NCBI RefSeq assembly: GCF_019236475.1
Contig: NZ_JAFAIX010000007.1
Coordinates: forward strand, 158,845 to 222,844
Direction of reading: 5' to 3'
Origin: Chitinophaga sp.
GTDB lineage: Bacteria; Bacteroidota; Bacteroidia; Chitinophagales; Chitinophagaceae
DNA: 64,000 bases
Position 1 is the stretch's first letter. The number at the start of each line of letters is the position of its first letter. Below the pieces are notes generated by a model that saw nothing but the letters and a program-made list of their open reading frames with translations, made no database searches and was not told where the DNA came from. A program made the position numbers and the translations under genes. Of the stretch, positions 43,721 through 52,582 are shown one piece after another.

Positions 43721-44854
43721 TTATCCATCAATCATATGCGGCACGAAGCGGCTTTTATTATCGGTGATAAGCGAGTCCGCTTCGCGGATGCCCATACCTG
43801 CGGCCTGCTGTGCTATCACCCAGCTACCTATCACCGGATATTTGCCATCATAGGCCGGAAGCTCGAACAGTTCCTGGAATACATATCCTTCCTGGCCGTA
43901 GCTACCGTCGGAGAATTGCAACAACTGTCCGTTGTCGATCATTTCTATATTGGCTCCTTCTCTGGAGAGAATAGGTTTTTTCACGAAGCGGTTCATGCCG
44001 TGTGAGTCGAACCATGCTGGCAGCAGATTGGGATGATTCGGGTACATCTCCCACAGGATAGGCAGTAGTGCCTTGTTGGAGAGTATCATTTTCCAGGCAG
44101 GCTCAATCCAGAAAGCCCGGTTGGTATCTTCTAGTATATTTCTTCCGAAATCTTCTCTCAACAACCACTCCCAAGGATATAACTTGAAGATGTTCTTGAT
44201 AGACTCATTCTCCATATCCATAAATGTTTTCGTGCTATTATCCCAGCCCAGATCGTCTATAAATACAAGCTTGGTATCCAGACCTGCCTGCATAGCACAG
44301 TCGCGCAGGTACTCGGTATTGGTAAGATCTTCGAGGGTTTGCTTCAGACAACTGAAATGTAGTTTGCCGGGACGCAGGTAAGGTGCCAGCATTTTCCAGC
44401 CATCAATCAGCTTTTCATGAACGGAGTTGAACTGGTCTTTTGATTTATCAAAATCCTGTAGCCAGAACCATTGTACGATGCCTGCTTCATAGAGGGAAGT
44501 AGGGGTGTCTGCATTGAATTCAAGCAGTTTAAGTTGACCATTCTTATAGCAGAAATCAAACCGGCCGTAGATAGCAGGATGATCTTCCTGCCAGGTTTTT
44601 TCTATATAAGGGATAGCCCAGTCAGGAATCGCAAAGCGATGATACAGGTTGTTGTCCATCACATATTGCACCGCACCCAGACACATATCCCACAGCTCCT
44701 GTGTGGCGCTTTCAATGTTATTTATTTCGCTGAGTGTAAAGGTGTAATAAGCACTTTCATCCCAGTAGGGGATATCTGTTGTATGAAATCCAAACCCCAG
44801 CTTCTCAACGGCGCTCTGCCAGTTGTTGCGGGGGGAAGTAGTAATTCGCTGCAT
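43721..44854 (-). CDS. Glutathionylspermidine-synthase-family ATP-grasp protein (YgiC/YjfC-like)
   Basis: A 377-residue protein of the GSP_synth family. Recognisable pieces are IPYIEKTWQEDHPAIYGRFD, LLEFNADTPTSLYEAG (substrate/ATP site) and KPILSREGANIEM near the C-terminus. It should form an amide bond between a carboxylate and an amine using ATP; true glutathionylspermidine synthesis is unlikely in an organism without trypanothione-like chemistry. It is the last gene of a three-gene operon with two small lipoproteins, 17 bp after the second one, an arrangement like E. coli ygiB-ygiC. Confidence 0.88.
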   Translation of the reverse strand: MQRITTSPRNNWQSAVEKLGFGFHTTDIPYWDESAYYTFTLSEINNIESATQELWDMCLGAVQYVMDNNLYHRFAIPDWAIPYIEKTWQEDHPAIYGRFDFCYKNGQLKLLEFNADTPTSLYEAGIVQWFWLQDFDKSKDQFNSVHEKLIDGWKMLAPYLRPGKLHFSCLKQTLEDLTNTEYLRDCAMQAGLDTKLVFIDDLGWDNSTKTFMDMENESIKNIFKLYPWEWLLREDFGRNILEDTNRAFWIEPAWKMILSNKALLPILWEMYPNHPNLLPAWFDSHGMNRFVKKPILSREGANIEMIDNGQLLQFSDGSYGQEGYVFQELFELPAYDGKYPVIGSWVIAQQAAGMGIREADSLITDNKSRFVPHMIDG

Positions 44855-44871
44855 CTGAAAATTAATTGAAA

Positions 44872-45258
44872 TCAGGAAGAAACACTGAAACCATGTGAGC
44901 CAAATCCGCCACGGCTAATACTTCCCTTGAAACCATTGCTACCGGTATTGGCATGCTCACTGAGGCCGCCAGAATAGTAACCAGCACGCCTATAACTACC
45001 ATTGTAATAATGGCCATAAGGCCTGAAGGCATAGTACCAGAGATGCGAATGGCTGTGATATCCGTTGTAATTGGAATTATATCCATTGTCATCCCCATAA
45101 TAACTTCTTACACCGTTGTAGGGAGCAGTGGTATCGCTGCGCATGAATACCCTGCGCTGATGATGGGGGGTAGGTTTATGACAACTGGCTAGTACTGCGG
45201 TAATCAGCACCAGTTGTATGTGTGCTGATTTTTTAAGCTTCTTATTGAACGGTGACAT
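44872..45258 (-). CDS. Small Gly/Tyr/Ser-rich lipoprotein, YgiB-like
   Basis: A 128-residue protein. A hydrophobic leader ends VLASC (cysteine near residue 26), so it is probably lipidated. The mature part is low in complexity, rich in Tyr, Gly, Ser and Asn, and ends SRGGFGSHGFSVSS. That tail resembles DUF1190/YgiB, the partner of YgiC in enterobacteria, which is an inference from composition and context. It overlaps the upstream lipoprotein gene by 17 bp and precedes the ATP-grasp gene, so the three are co-translated. Confidence 0.7.
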   Translation of the reverse strand: MSPFNKKLKKSAHIQLVLITAVLASCHKPTPHHQRRVFMRSDTTAPYNGVRSYYGDDNGYNSNYNGYHSHSHLWYYAFRPYGHYYNGSYRRAGYYSGGLSEHANTGSNGFKGSISRGGFGSHGFSVSS

Positions 45259-45586
45259 AAATCTCGTAATCCTTCTGAAGTTTAATAGATGTAGTATCTC
45301 CGTTCTCGTTTTCGCCCTGCTCTGTGGTTTGCCCCAGGGAAGGAATTGTATCGCGGTGCACTACTGTTTTGTACAGGTTTGAGTTGGTCCAGATTTTATG
45401 GGTAGTCACCACTTCATCATGAGTCTTGTTGATGTGATTGGTACTGAGTACTGTTTCAATTGAACCTGTTTTGTCGATGGCATCGGTGATGTCTTCATTA
45501 TTGGGTTGACTAGGTTCATCGCTACAGCTTCCCAGTGCCACCATACAGCAGATGATGGCGCCTGACAGGTATAGTTTTTTATTCAT
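45242..45586 (-). CDS. Small hypothetical lipoprotein
   Basis: A 114-residue lipoprotein; the leader ends VALGSC (cysteine near 21). The mature part is hydrophilic, Thr/Asn/Asp/Glu-rich, with no recognised family. It is the first gene of the operon with the YgiB-like and ATP-grasp genes; its stop overlaps the next start by 17 bp. It may be an envelope partner of the ATP-grasp enzyme. Confidence 0.65.
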   Translation of the reverse strand: MNKKLYLSGAIICCMVALGSCSDEPSQPNNEDITDAIDKTGSIETVLSTNHINKTHDEVVTTHKIWTNSNLYKTVVHRDTIPSLGQTTEQGENENGDTTSIKLQKDYEIYVTVQ

Positions 45587-45953
45587 GGCGGGTATAAATT
45601 ATCGGGCGAAGTTAATAAGGGAATATGTTATTTATATAAAATATTAAAATATAAGAGGATGACCCCAAGGATGATGCGTATAATACAAGCGTGCATAACT
45701 GTGAAAATAGTATTAGGATTTATTGCACTGAGTTGTTTTGTTTACTTCCAACTGATTGATTTACATATTATTGTAGGGGTATTCTATTCTAAGACTATCT
45801 TCAAAGTATCTCCTAGCTATCCAATAACTATCTCTTCAGTAAGCTGGTGCAGATAAGGCTCATATTTGATACTTTTTTGCTAATGAGAGGAGGAAACATT
45901 CCGGGCGAGCTATCTATTTATCTTGATGAAATACCACTGGTAATTAACCAAGT
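45587..45953. other. Intergenic region without a convincing gene
   Basis: About 370 bp upstream of the lipoprotein operon and downstream of the serine hydrolase. A 65-residue plus-strand frame (45659-45856) has one hydrophobic stretch but no family resemblance or start signal. Nothing else is seen. Confidence 0.4.
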
Positions 45954-47312
45954 CTATATTCTCCTTCGCTCTTCTATCACACCGGCCTTGGTCAGTTTAA
46001 TAGTGGTATAATTTCCATAGGAATCTTTGATAAATTCCACAGTTCTGTTGTCATCATCTGATCTGAAGAATTTATGATCAGATTCGGGCAGTAATTCAAT
46101 ATCGAAGCTGTTATAAAAGAGTTTCCCATTCTTTTCAAGAATTTTAATATCTCCATAATTACCCTTAAAATATGGGTAAAGAGACAGGTCATTTTTAATG
46201 CTGTGATGATGATAGGGAAGCTCAACGTCTTTACCAAAGCATATTGCAGCCAATCCGTATGCAAGCAAATAAGAAGAGGACTGATTATTAGAAAGAACAA
46301 TAATAAGCAGTCCGTCATCAGTAAAACGGTTGAGGGACGTCATGGCTCCAAAAAAACCACCATCATGACCAATCAATCTGTGGCCATGATTGTAGAAAGG
46401 GTTGATTAGAAAACCATATCCAAAATTTTGTTCATTATAGGAAGTAAACATTACCTGCTTCATTTTATCACTTAAAATTGTAGTATCATACAGTGATTTA
46501 TCCCATTTTAATAGATCCTCAACAGTTGAATAGATGCCATCATGCCCAATGTTGAATGACCAATTGATGAACGGATTTTTTTTATACCCCTGACCTTCCC
46601 TGATGTACCTATCTGACATATACGGAATCACATCTTCATTCGTCATAACGCCTGTTTCATACATTTGTAACTTATCAAAGATATTTTCTTTCAAATACTT
46701 TGAATAACTTTTGCCGCTTACTTTCTCTATGATACGCGCCAGCAGATAATACCCGATATTACTATAGGCTGTTTGCTTTCCTGGTGTAAACAAAAGCTCT
46801 TTTTGGGTAATATGGTTTAATACAATATCCTGGGTTAGGGAAACTTGGTTTAGGTAGAGTTCATCAAAGTCCATGGGAAGCCCTGACATATGGGAAAGCA
46901 TCATATGGAGCGTGATTTGCTCTCCTTTTGGAAATCCGGAGAAATATCGGCTTAGTTTATCGTCCAATGATAACAACTTATGGTCTGCCAATTGAAGGAT
47001 GGCTGCAGCAGTAAATTGTTTGCTCACTGAAGCCAGGTTGTATTTGGTATTGATAGTTGTTTTTATCCCCCATTCGTAGTTAGCATATCCATAAGCCTCT
47101 CGCAAGAGTAAGGAATCCTTTTTGGTAACCAGAACAGTACCACTAAATCCATTGACATCTGCTTGGGCCTGCATATACTTAAATAATTTTTCAGAGATAC
47201 CAATTCGGTTTTCTGTCAAATTCTTTTTTCCCTTTACCTTTTCGGTTTGCGCAAAACTTTTAAGTGAGAACAAATTAACGCCCAATAAGAATATTACTTT
47301 GAAATTTGTCAT
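45954..47312 (-). CDS. Exported serine hydrolase (class C beta-lactamase-like)
   Basis: A 452-residue protein. Signal peptide ends near SFAQ (residue 22). The three catalytic motifs are S95-V-S-K98 in NLASVSKQFTAAA, Y-S-N in TAYSNIGYYLLARI, and the H-x-G box in LIGHDGGFFGAM. Together these indicate a working penicillin-binding-protein/esterase-type active site, unlike the broken relative at 30.35 kb. The last 90 residues form the extra beta domain often seen in Bacteroidota members. It may cleave D-amino-acid peptides or esters; resistance function is not implied. The gene is AT-richer than its neighbours. Confidence 0.92.
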   Translation of the reverse strand: MTNFKVIFLLGVNLFSLKSFAQTEKVKGKKNLTENRIGISEKLFKYMQAQADVNGFSGTVLVTKKDSLLLREAYGYANYEWGIKTTINTKYNLASVSKQFTAAAILQLADHKLLSLDDKLSRYFSGFPKGEQITLHMMLSHMSGLPMDFDELYLNQVSLTQDIVLNHITQKELLFTPGKQTAYSNIGYYLLARIIEKVSGKSYSKYLKENIFDKLQMYETGVMTNEDVIPYMSDRYIREGQGYKKNPFINWSFNIGHDGIYSTVEDLLKWDKSLYDTTILSDKMKQVMFTSYNEQNFGYGFLINPFYNHGHRLIGHDGGFFGAMTSLNRFTDDGLLIIVLSNNQSSSYLLAYGLAAICFGKDVELPYHHHSIKNDLSLYPYFKGNYGDIKILEKNGKLFYNSFDIELLPESDHKFFRSDDDNRTVEFIKDSYGNYTTIKLTKAGVIEERRRI

Positions 47313-47587
47313 ATGGATAAATAATACTTTACAGGTAATTTTTTTATTTGGAGACTTAAATCATTTCTAATACAAGAGCCATTTCGCTCACCCTCTGCCC
47401 ATTCCTAAATTTACCAAACAAATACGGAGATTAATGCACATTTTGATTAATAAAAAGACCTTGATAAAAACACCTATTTTTTTAAAAAATTGAAAAGATG
47501 GTGTCAAAAGTAATTTTGAGACATCCAAATCTCTTAGAAAGGTAGCATCTCCGTCTTGATTCCATGCTGCGGTAGCATCCAAGACTA

Positions 47588-47700
47588 CATCAGCACCTGC
47601 GCATGAAAGAGGCTGCACGACTTATCCGTGATGAAAAACTGTTGGTATCAGCAGCCGGCTACTAGATGGGCTTTGAAGCTATTCATTTTTATAACCGGGG
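47588..47700 (+). pseudogene. Remnant of an AraC-type helix-turn-helix
   Basis: In one plus-strand frame the sequence reads HLRMKEAARLIRDEKLLVS then AAGY, an in-frame TAG at 47663-47665, and MGFEAIHFYNR. This is the order of the second AraC helix-turn-helix, but with a stop inside the recognition region and no N-terminal domain upstream. It is a decayed piece of a regulator. Confidence 0.6.
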
Positions 47701-47926
47701 TGATCCTACAGATAAAAAATGCGATAATTGGCGTGGCTAATTGCCAACACATAAAAGGTGATAAGGTTAACTCACTGAAATTCTATAATTTGTTAAAGGT
47801 ATTGGGAATTAAATACTATATGGGAATTGCTTGTCTCAATGCAAAATTTGTAACAAAATTGAACCTTTTTTGTTATTTCAAGTTAGTTAAAAGGTACATG
47901 TTAGAAAACAGATAAACAGAATAAAA

Positions 47927-48370
47927 ATGAAGCCCCACAATATCTACCCCAAATTATTTCTATTATCTGCATTATTTCTTTTTGCAAAGACTGGCTACTC
48001 CCAAAGTAATAGCTCAACGCAAGGTATTATTGGTACCTGGTACTGCATTGAGATAGATTGTCCGTTTCAGACTAGACAATTTGAAATAACGGCCACTAGG
48101 GATCTAAAAGTACAAAGGACCTACGAGTTTGAGGTCCCTGGTTATGAACAAAGACTAGATACAGGTTTTTATAGTCAAATAATAGGTGGTATCGCTTCCT
48201 CAGGTGGTTGGAGGATAAGGGGTAATTCGCTCGTATTAACTGAGGGCGCGACCCATGCTCAACAACAGTTTACTTTTGATAGAGTGGAGGGGCAACCATT
48301 TTTGGTACTGACATCAGTCAACGATAAATGCAAATGGTATCTTGTTACCATAACAAAGAAATTACTATAG
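47927..48370 (+). CDS. Small secreted protein, lipocalin-like
   Basis: A 147-residue protein with a Sec signal peptide (cleavage near GYSQ, residue 26). The mature part starts TQGIIGTWYCIEIDCPFQTR and is beta-rich, which resembles lipocalin-like domains with their GxW motif near the start. Three cysteines occur, C44 and C49 close together. No precise family assigned. It stands alone between two gaps that contain decayed sequence. Confidence 0.65.
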   Translation: MKPHNIYPKLFLLSALFLFAKTGYSQSNSSTQGIIGTWYCIEIDCPFQTRQFEITATRDLKVQRTYEFEVPGYEQRLDTGFYSQIIGGIASSGGWRIRGNSLVLTEGATHAQQQFTFDRVEGQPFLVLTSVNDKCKWYLVTITKKLL

Positions 48371-49047
48371 TCTTTCTACCTTCCCTCCAGTGATACGGGC
48401 AGATCCTAGCCATAAATTCACAGACTTTTTTCGTTTTATCAAATTTTTGCTTGCTGCCAAAACCATATTGACGGCTTCATTAAATGGTTCTTATAATTAG
48501 GTGAAGCCGAGAAGCATACGCAGATGGCAGGGATGGATTTACTTATGAAATAATGATGGCTTTCATGCAGGAGTTTGCAGATGCGAAAGCTAAATTGTAA
48601 CGCCACCTGTAGGAGATGGAATATGCCGCCAATCTGAAAATCACCAAACGAATAAGCCCTGGATTTTACGCATGCCAAAATAGCCACGGCTTTTAGGCAA
48701 GTACGGCAGCCGGATGAAGCTCCAGCCGCCTTTTCCGTCGAAATTACTGAGTAATACTTCGGTATCAATAGGGCTGTTTCCACATCGATGTGAAGTTTGT
48801 CTCAAACGAACGAATAATTAGTACTTGCTTAATAGCGTATATCCGGTAAATCAATTTCCCCGGTGCTGCAAACCTTCCTACGCCCACTGCTACTGTATGA
48901 TTGAGCCATGTAGGCCCTGGGTGGAGGAGATCGAACAGTTTGGTAGGTGGCAATCGTGCGTAATAATAGTATATGAATTTAATTATATGTAACTTTCGGA
49001 CGAATGCAAGTCGAAACGAGAGACAAACACCTATCAATCATTATCCT
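48371..49047. other. Gap with decayed sequence before the DUF6340-type gene
   Basis: About 680 bp without a supported gene. Short frames on both strands are interrupted by stops. An inverted repeat CGGCTTCA/TGAAGCCG lies near 48473-48508. I see nothing else that can be named. Confidence 0.4.
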
Positions 49048-50103
49048 ATGCCTACAAAAAAATGCGTACAAAACCTGCTCTTCATTGCTTTAGGAGCACT
49101 CACCTTCATTTCCTGCAAATCTACTGAGCTGGTTTACATAAAAGTATTGGAACCGGCGCCCGTGACTATACCGGCCTATGTTAAAAATATTGGTGTTGTA
49201 AACAGGACCACCGTTACCTCACAGAACAAAGCACTAGACGTGGTTGACAAGATATTCAGTCTGGAAGGGAAACAGCTTGACAAGGAAGGAGCACAAAGTA
49301 GTGTAAGCGGACTTGCCGACGAACTGCGGAAGAACAACCGTTTCAATGATGTAAAAGAGCTAGGTGAGCTGGATTTGACCACCAATGCTCCAGGACTTTT
49401 CTCTGCACCGCTCTCTTGGGAAACTGTAGACAAAATATGCCGGGAAAATCATGTGGACGCCCTCTTCTCTCTGGAGCTGTTTGATACCGATTCGAAGATC
49501 AGCTATGCCGCTATCCCGGTTTCTTTGAATACACCACTGGGTAAAGTACCGGGGATAGAACATCAGGCCAGCATGCTTACCAATATAAAAACAGGGTGGC
49601 GAATTTATGATCCCGCCAGTAGGAATATCCTGGATGAATTTCCCGTTAGCAGGAATCTTACTTTCTCTGGAAGGGGTATCAACCCGGCCGCTGCCGCAGG
49701 TGCACTGATTAACCGGAAAGAGGCGGTAAAGCAAGCGAGCGCACAAGCGGCGCAATACTATGGCATGCGAATTATTCCCTATCGCACAAGGGTAACCAGA
49801 GATTACTATGTGAAAGGTACTGACAATTTCAGAACAGCCCGGCGTAAAGCGCAAACCGGCAACTGGGATGGTGCCGCTGAGCTATGGAAGAAAGAGACCA
49901 CGAATGCTAGTAAAAGCGTGGCTGGCAGGGCATGTTACAACATGGCCATCATCTGCGAGATTAACGGGGAGCTGGAACTTGCGATCAAATGGTCCCAGAA
50001 AGCTTACGAAGAATATAATAACCGTCTTGCGCTGAAATATATTCGGTTGCTGAAGAACAGGCAAGCAGGCAACGCATTGCTACAACAGCAGCAGGTGCAA
50101 TAA
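49048..50103 (+). CDS. DUF6340-type lipoprotein with C-terminal TPR-like repeats
   Basis: A 351-residue lipoprotein; the leader ends LTFISC (cysteine near residue 23). The text after it, STELVYIKVLEPAPVTIPAYV and KNIGVVNRT, matches the DUF6340 group in Bacteroidota. The C-terminal 80 residues (FRTARRKAQTGNWDGAAELW onwards) form a TPR-like helix pair. The frame is open from 48973, but the ATG at 49048 gives the lipoprotein signal. Function unknown; probably an outer-membrane-associated scaffold. Confidence 0.8.
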   Translation: MPTKKCVQNLLFIALGALTFISCKSTELVYIKVLEPAPVTIPAYVKNIGVVNRTTVTSQNKALDVVDKIFSLEGKQLDKEGAQSSVSGLADELRKNNRFNDVKELGELDLTTNAPGLFSAPLSWETVDKICRENHVDALFSLELFDTDSKISYAAIPVSLNTPLGKVPGIEHQASMLTNIKTGWRIYDPASRNILDEFPVSRNLTFSGRGINPAAAAGALINRKEAVKQASAQAAQYYGMRIIPYRTRVTRDYYVKGTDNFRTARRKAQTGNWDGAAELWKKETTNASKSVAGRACYNMAIICEINGELELAIKWSQKAYEEYNNRLALKYIRLLKNRQAGNALLQQQQVQ

Positions 50104-50117
50104 TATGTACTACGAGT

Positions 50118-50170
50118 CTAAGATTAAAAAAGCCTTTCGGGAAATTCCCGGAAGGCTTTTTTAATCTTAG
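50118..50170. terminator. Long bidirectional terminator
   Basis: An inverted repeat of about 23 bp from CTAAGATT (50118) to AATCTTAG (50170), loop AAATT, with A- and T-runs on the two sides. It lies between convergent genes (DUF6340-type and the six-hairpin glycosidase). Confidence 0.92.
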
Positions 50171-50186
50171 CAACCCAACAACACTA

Positions 50187-51467
50187 TTACTTATTTAATT
50201 TTTCAAACATGGTGATGGCGGTATACAACACACCGGCTTCTCCTCTGAAGGTGCCGGACCCTCTTGGCTTGTTGTCCACAGAATACCACTCATAAAAGCC
50301 ATTATTATCTTTCACTCTTTTTACCATTGGTAGTACTTGTTCATAGGCCTCTTTAACAAACCCGTACTTAATTAACTGTTGGATCATTCTGCCGCCAAAC
50401 CATGTCCAGTCACCACCATTCTGATAACTGTAAATGGGGTTCATGATCTTATTAGCAAAATAGCCGTCCGGGTATGGAGGATACAATGTTAGTCCGATGG
50501 AAGGGGCGCCTGCCTGTTTTACTCTTTTAATCATTTCGTTCAGAGAAGCCTTCACTTCCTGTTTGCTTAACAGTCCTGCTTCAATGGCAATTGCTGTACC
50601 GCCGAAATAATAAATGTCCTTTTCATTAAAATCTGCAGGAAATGGAGATCCCTTCAGGTAAATATGTGGAATGAACTTTTGGTTGTGCTTATCCCACAGG
50701 TATTTCCTGCAGTTGCTGGCAACGGTATTTTTGATTCTATCCCATTTGTGCCTGCTGGAAGGCAACATGGCTGTCAAATTATTCAATGCTATAATGAACA
50801 TAGCGTTATCATAGATATCGATAGCCGGGTGCGTATTGGCGTCGATATCTACTCCCCATCCATGCTCCGGTTGCACATCGCCCCAGTCGGCGGTGGTAGC
50901 TCCGGTGATAAGTCCATATTGTTGATTGTATTTATTCTTCATGAGGAATTCCATGGCGTCATCCATTCTGTCGGCCACAGATTTATCACCAATCTTTTCG
51001 GTCAGGATAGTGCTGTCGCCTGTTAATTGGATGTATTTATAGACTGCCTGTACTAGTGAGCTTTCCTGGTCGGTTTCAACGGTGTTTTTATGACCTGCGT
51101 AACGAGGTTCTAGCTTTGAGTAGCTAAAGTCATATGCTACTTTACCAATTTTCTCTATCGGTGTAAATCCGTCGATAATATTTCCATCATCTCCCTGCAT
51201 TCTGAAAAATACCAGGAGGTTTTCTTTCAAAACCGCTGGTTTGTTTACCTGGGCGGCTAGCTCAATAAATGTATTGTAGTCCCTGATCCAAACTTCCCGG
51301 TATCCATCACCCGCGTTAAATCCTGTCTTCATCACTTCCAATGCTTTCGCCTTTACAAAGGGGAAGTATTCTTTCGCCGGTATTCCTTTTTCGCCTGTAG
51401 GTTTGACCTGTGCTGTACTTGCAAAAGCAAGGAATAGCAGGCTACATAATGATGATTTCATTTTCAT
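50187..51467 (-). CDS. Exported six-hairpin (alpha/alpha)6 glycosidase
   Basis: A 426-residue protein with signal peptide (cleaved near FASTAQ, residue 20). The repeated helix pairs and motifs REVWIRDYNTFIELA, KNTVETDQESSLVQ, TTADWGDVQPEHGWG and NGGDWTWFGGRMI are typical of six-hairpin glycosidases related to GH63/amylo-alpha-1,6-glucosidases. The acidic residues in these motifs are the likely catalytic ones; the exact GH family and linkage cannot be fixed by eye. It is divergent from the GntR gene and has a promoter whose -7 box overlaps a GntR-type operator, so it belongs to the second PUL. Confidence 0.82.
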   Translation of the reverse strand: MKMKSSLCSLLFLAFASTAQVKPTGEKGIPAKEYFPFVKAKALEVMKTGFNAGDGYREVWIRDYNTFIELAAQVNKPAVLKENLLVFFRMQGDDGNIIDGFTPIEKIGKVAYDFSYSKLEPRYAGHKNTVETDQESSLVQAVYKYIQLTGDSTILTEKIGDKSVADRMDDAMEFLMKNKYNQQYGLITGATTADWGDVQPEHGWGVDIDANTHPAIDIYDNAMFIIALNNLTAMLPSSRHKWDRIKNTVASNCRKYLWDKHNQKFIPHIYLKGSPFPADFNEKDIYYFGGTAIAIEAGLLSKQEVKASLNEMIKRVKQAGAPSIGLTLYPPYPDGYFANKIMNPIYSYQNGGDWTWFGGRMIQQLIKYGFVKEAYEQVLPMVKRVKDNNGFYEWYSVDNKPRGSGTFRGEAGVLYTAITMFEKLNK

Positions 51468-51547
51468 TTTACAACAATAAATAAGGATTAAGTCTTTGCC
51501 CCTCTTTTTTACTAAAAGAGGATTTACTATATTCGTTATATGTACGA

Positions 51548-51583
51548 ATGTATAAACATAGTTATTTTTCCGAAGCTATCAAA
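51548..51583 (-). promoter_or_regulatory. Glycosidase promoter with overlapping GntR-type operator
   Basis: On the minus strand TTTG (51580-51583), 19 bp, TATGTTTA (51553-51560). The operator-like palindrome ATGTATAAACAT (51548-51559) overlaps the -7 box and contains GTATAAAC, an exact fit to the HutC-subfamily consensus GTnTAnAC. A second inverted repeat ATTCGT/ACGAAT lies at 51531-51549. Confidence 0.7.
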
Positions 51584-51654
51584 TTTTATTGCATAAGCGG
51601 AAAACGTATGCGATGGAATTTGTTTTCTAATGAATTTCCAGTTGTTTTGCAGAC

Positions 51655-52386
51655 ATGAAATTAAAATTAGATCACAAGAATCCTTTACCCCTTCACTTAC
51701 AGGCGGAGAACCTGTTGCGGGATATGATTAAAGATCCGCAGTATGTAGGTGGAAAATTTTTGCCGAATGAAGTCGAGCTGGCGAAAAAGCTGGCCATTTC
51801 CAGATCTACTTTACGTCATGCGTTGAATAAACTGGTGTACGAGGGTTTACTTATCCGGAAAAAAGGAGTTGGGACAAAAGTGGCGGAAGTCGCCATCAGC
51901 TCAAAATCAAAGAACTGGTTGAGCTTTACGCAGGAGATGACTGCGAGAGGCATTACCATAAAGAATTTTGAGTTACATATTTCCTGGGTGTTACCGAATG
52001 AAGCCATTGCTAATTTCTTTGATATAGATCCCGATAGAAAAATACTCAAGCTGGAGCGATTGAGAGGGAAGGCAGAAGGGCCTTTTGTTTATTTTATCTC
52101 TTATTTCCATCCAAGGATAGGATTAACGGGAGAAGAAGATTTTACCAGGCCTTTGTATGAGATAATGGAGAAAGATTACATGACCGTTGCCACCTTATCA
52201 AAAGAGGAGATCAGTGCCAAGCTGGCCGATAAATTTCTGGCTGCTAAGCTGGACCTGCAACAAGGAGATGCGGTCCTTATCAGGAAACGTTTTGTATACG
52301 ACCAGGGAGAAAGACCCATCGAATATAACTTGGGTTATTACAGGGCAGATAGCTTTGTATACACTGTTGAAAGCAGGCGGGAGTAA
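51655..52386 (+). CDS. GntR/HutC-family regulator with UTRA domain
   Basis: A 243-residue regulator. The winged helix-turn-helix covers residues 1-75 (LPNEVELAKKLAISRSTLRH, then the wing LIRKKGVGTKV). The UTRA effector domain (about 95-240) contains KILKLERLRGKAEGPFVYF and ends with the usual VLIRKRFVYDQGERPIEYN. Such proteins are usually repressors released by a sugar phosphate. Three operator-like sites in the flanking promoters fit its expected recognition sequence. It is set between the two units it would control. Confidence 0.92.
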   Translation: MKLKLDHKNPLPLHLQAENLLRDMIKDPQYVGGKFLPNEVELAKKLAISRSTLRHALNKLVYEGLLIRKKGVGTKVAEVAISSKSKNWLSFTQEMTARGITIKNFELHISWVLPNEAIANFFDIDPDRKILKLERLRGKAEGPFVYFISYFHPRIGLTGEEDFTRPLYEIMEKDYMTVATLSKEEISAKLADKFLAAKLDLQQGDAVLIRKRFVYDQGERPIEYNLGYYRADSFVYTVESRRE

Positions 52387-52432
52387 CAAAAAACACTATG
52401 CATCGAATACTTGCCTCAAAAATTCTTATGAT

Positions 52433-52468
52433 TTTGTAAAATCTGGAAAAAATAATATGTTTGAACAT
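52433..52468 (+). promoter_or_regulatory. Promoter of the ROK operon with overlapping operator
   Basis: TTTG (52433-52436), 19 bp, TATGTTTG (52456-52463), an exact consensus. The palindrome ATGTTTGAACAT (52457-52468) covers the -7 box and resembles the GTnTAnAC operator with one change (TG for TA). Repressor binding here would block the polymerase. Confidence 0.72.
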
Positions 52469-52533
52469 TTGATAGCAGGTTTGAACTGGATGAAAAATGT
52501 CTGAAATCTACTAAAACCGCATCAAATTAAGTC

Positions 52534-52560
52534 CCATGGGTAAAACCGTGGTTTTTTTTG
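52534..52560 (+). terminator. Terminator-like hairpin in the ROK leader
   Basis: Stem CCATGG/CCGTGG (52534-52539 with 52546-52551, one T-G pair) followed by eight T residues. It lies downstream of the promoter at 52433-52463 but upstream of the ROK start, so it either ends read-through from gntR or attenuates the operon. Confidence 0.6.
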
Positions 52561-52570
52561 CTTGATTAAT

Positions 52571-52582
52571 ATGTTTAAACAT
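52571..52582 (+). promoter_or_regulatory. Operator-like palindrome at the ROK start codon
   Basis: ATGTTTAAACAT is a perfect palindrome, extending to 16 bp with the flanking AT, and contains GTTTAAAC, an exact GTnTAnAC match. It touches the ROK start codon at 52583. It could act as a roadblock site or loop partner for the site 114 bp upstream. Confidence 0.65.

Noticed and set aside
45659..45856. A 65-residue plus-strand frame with one hydrophobic stretch
   Set aside because: No family resemblance, no clear start signal, and position in a gap with decayed sequence.
47628..47915. A 95-residue plus-strand frame
   Set aside because: It overlaps the AraC remnant in another frame and its composition looks like translated non-coding AT-rich DNA.
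48439..48783. A 114-residue minus-strand frame
   Set aside because: No family pattern, and eroded plus-strand pieces occupy the same DNA.
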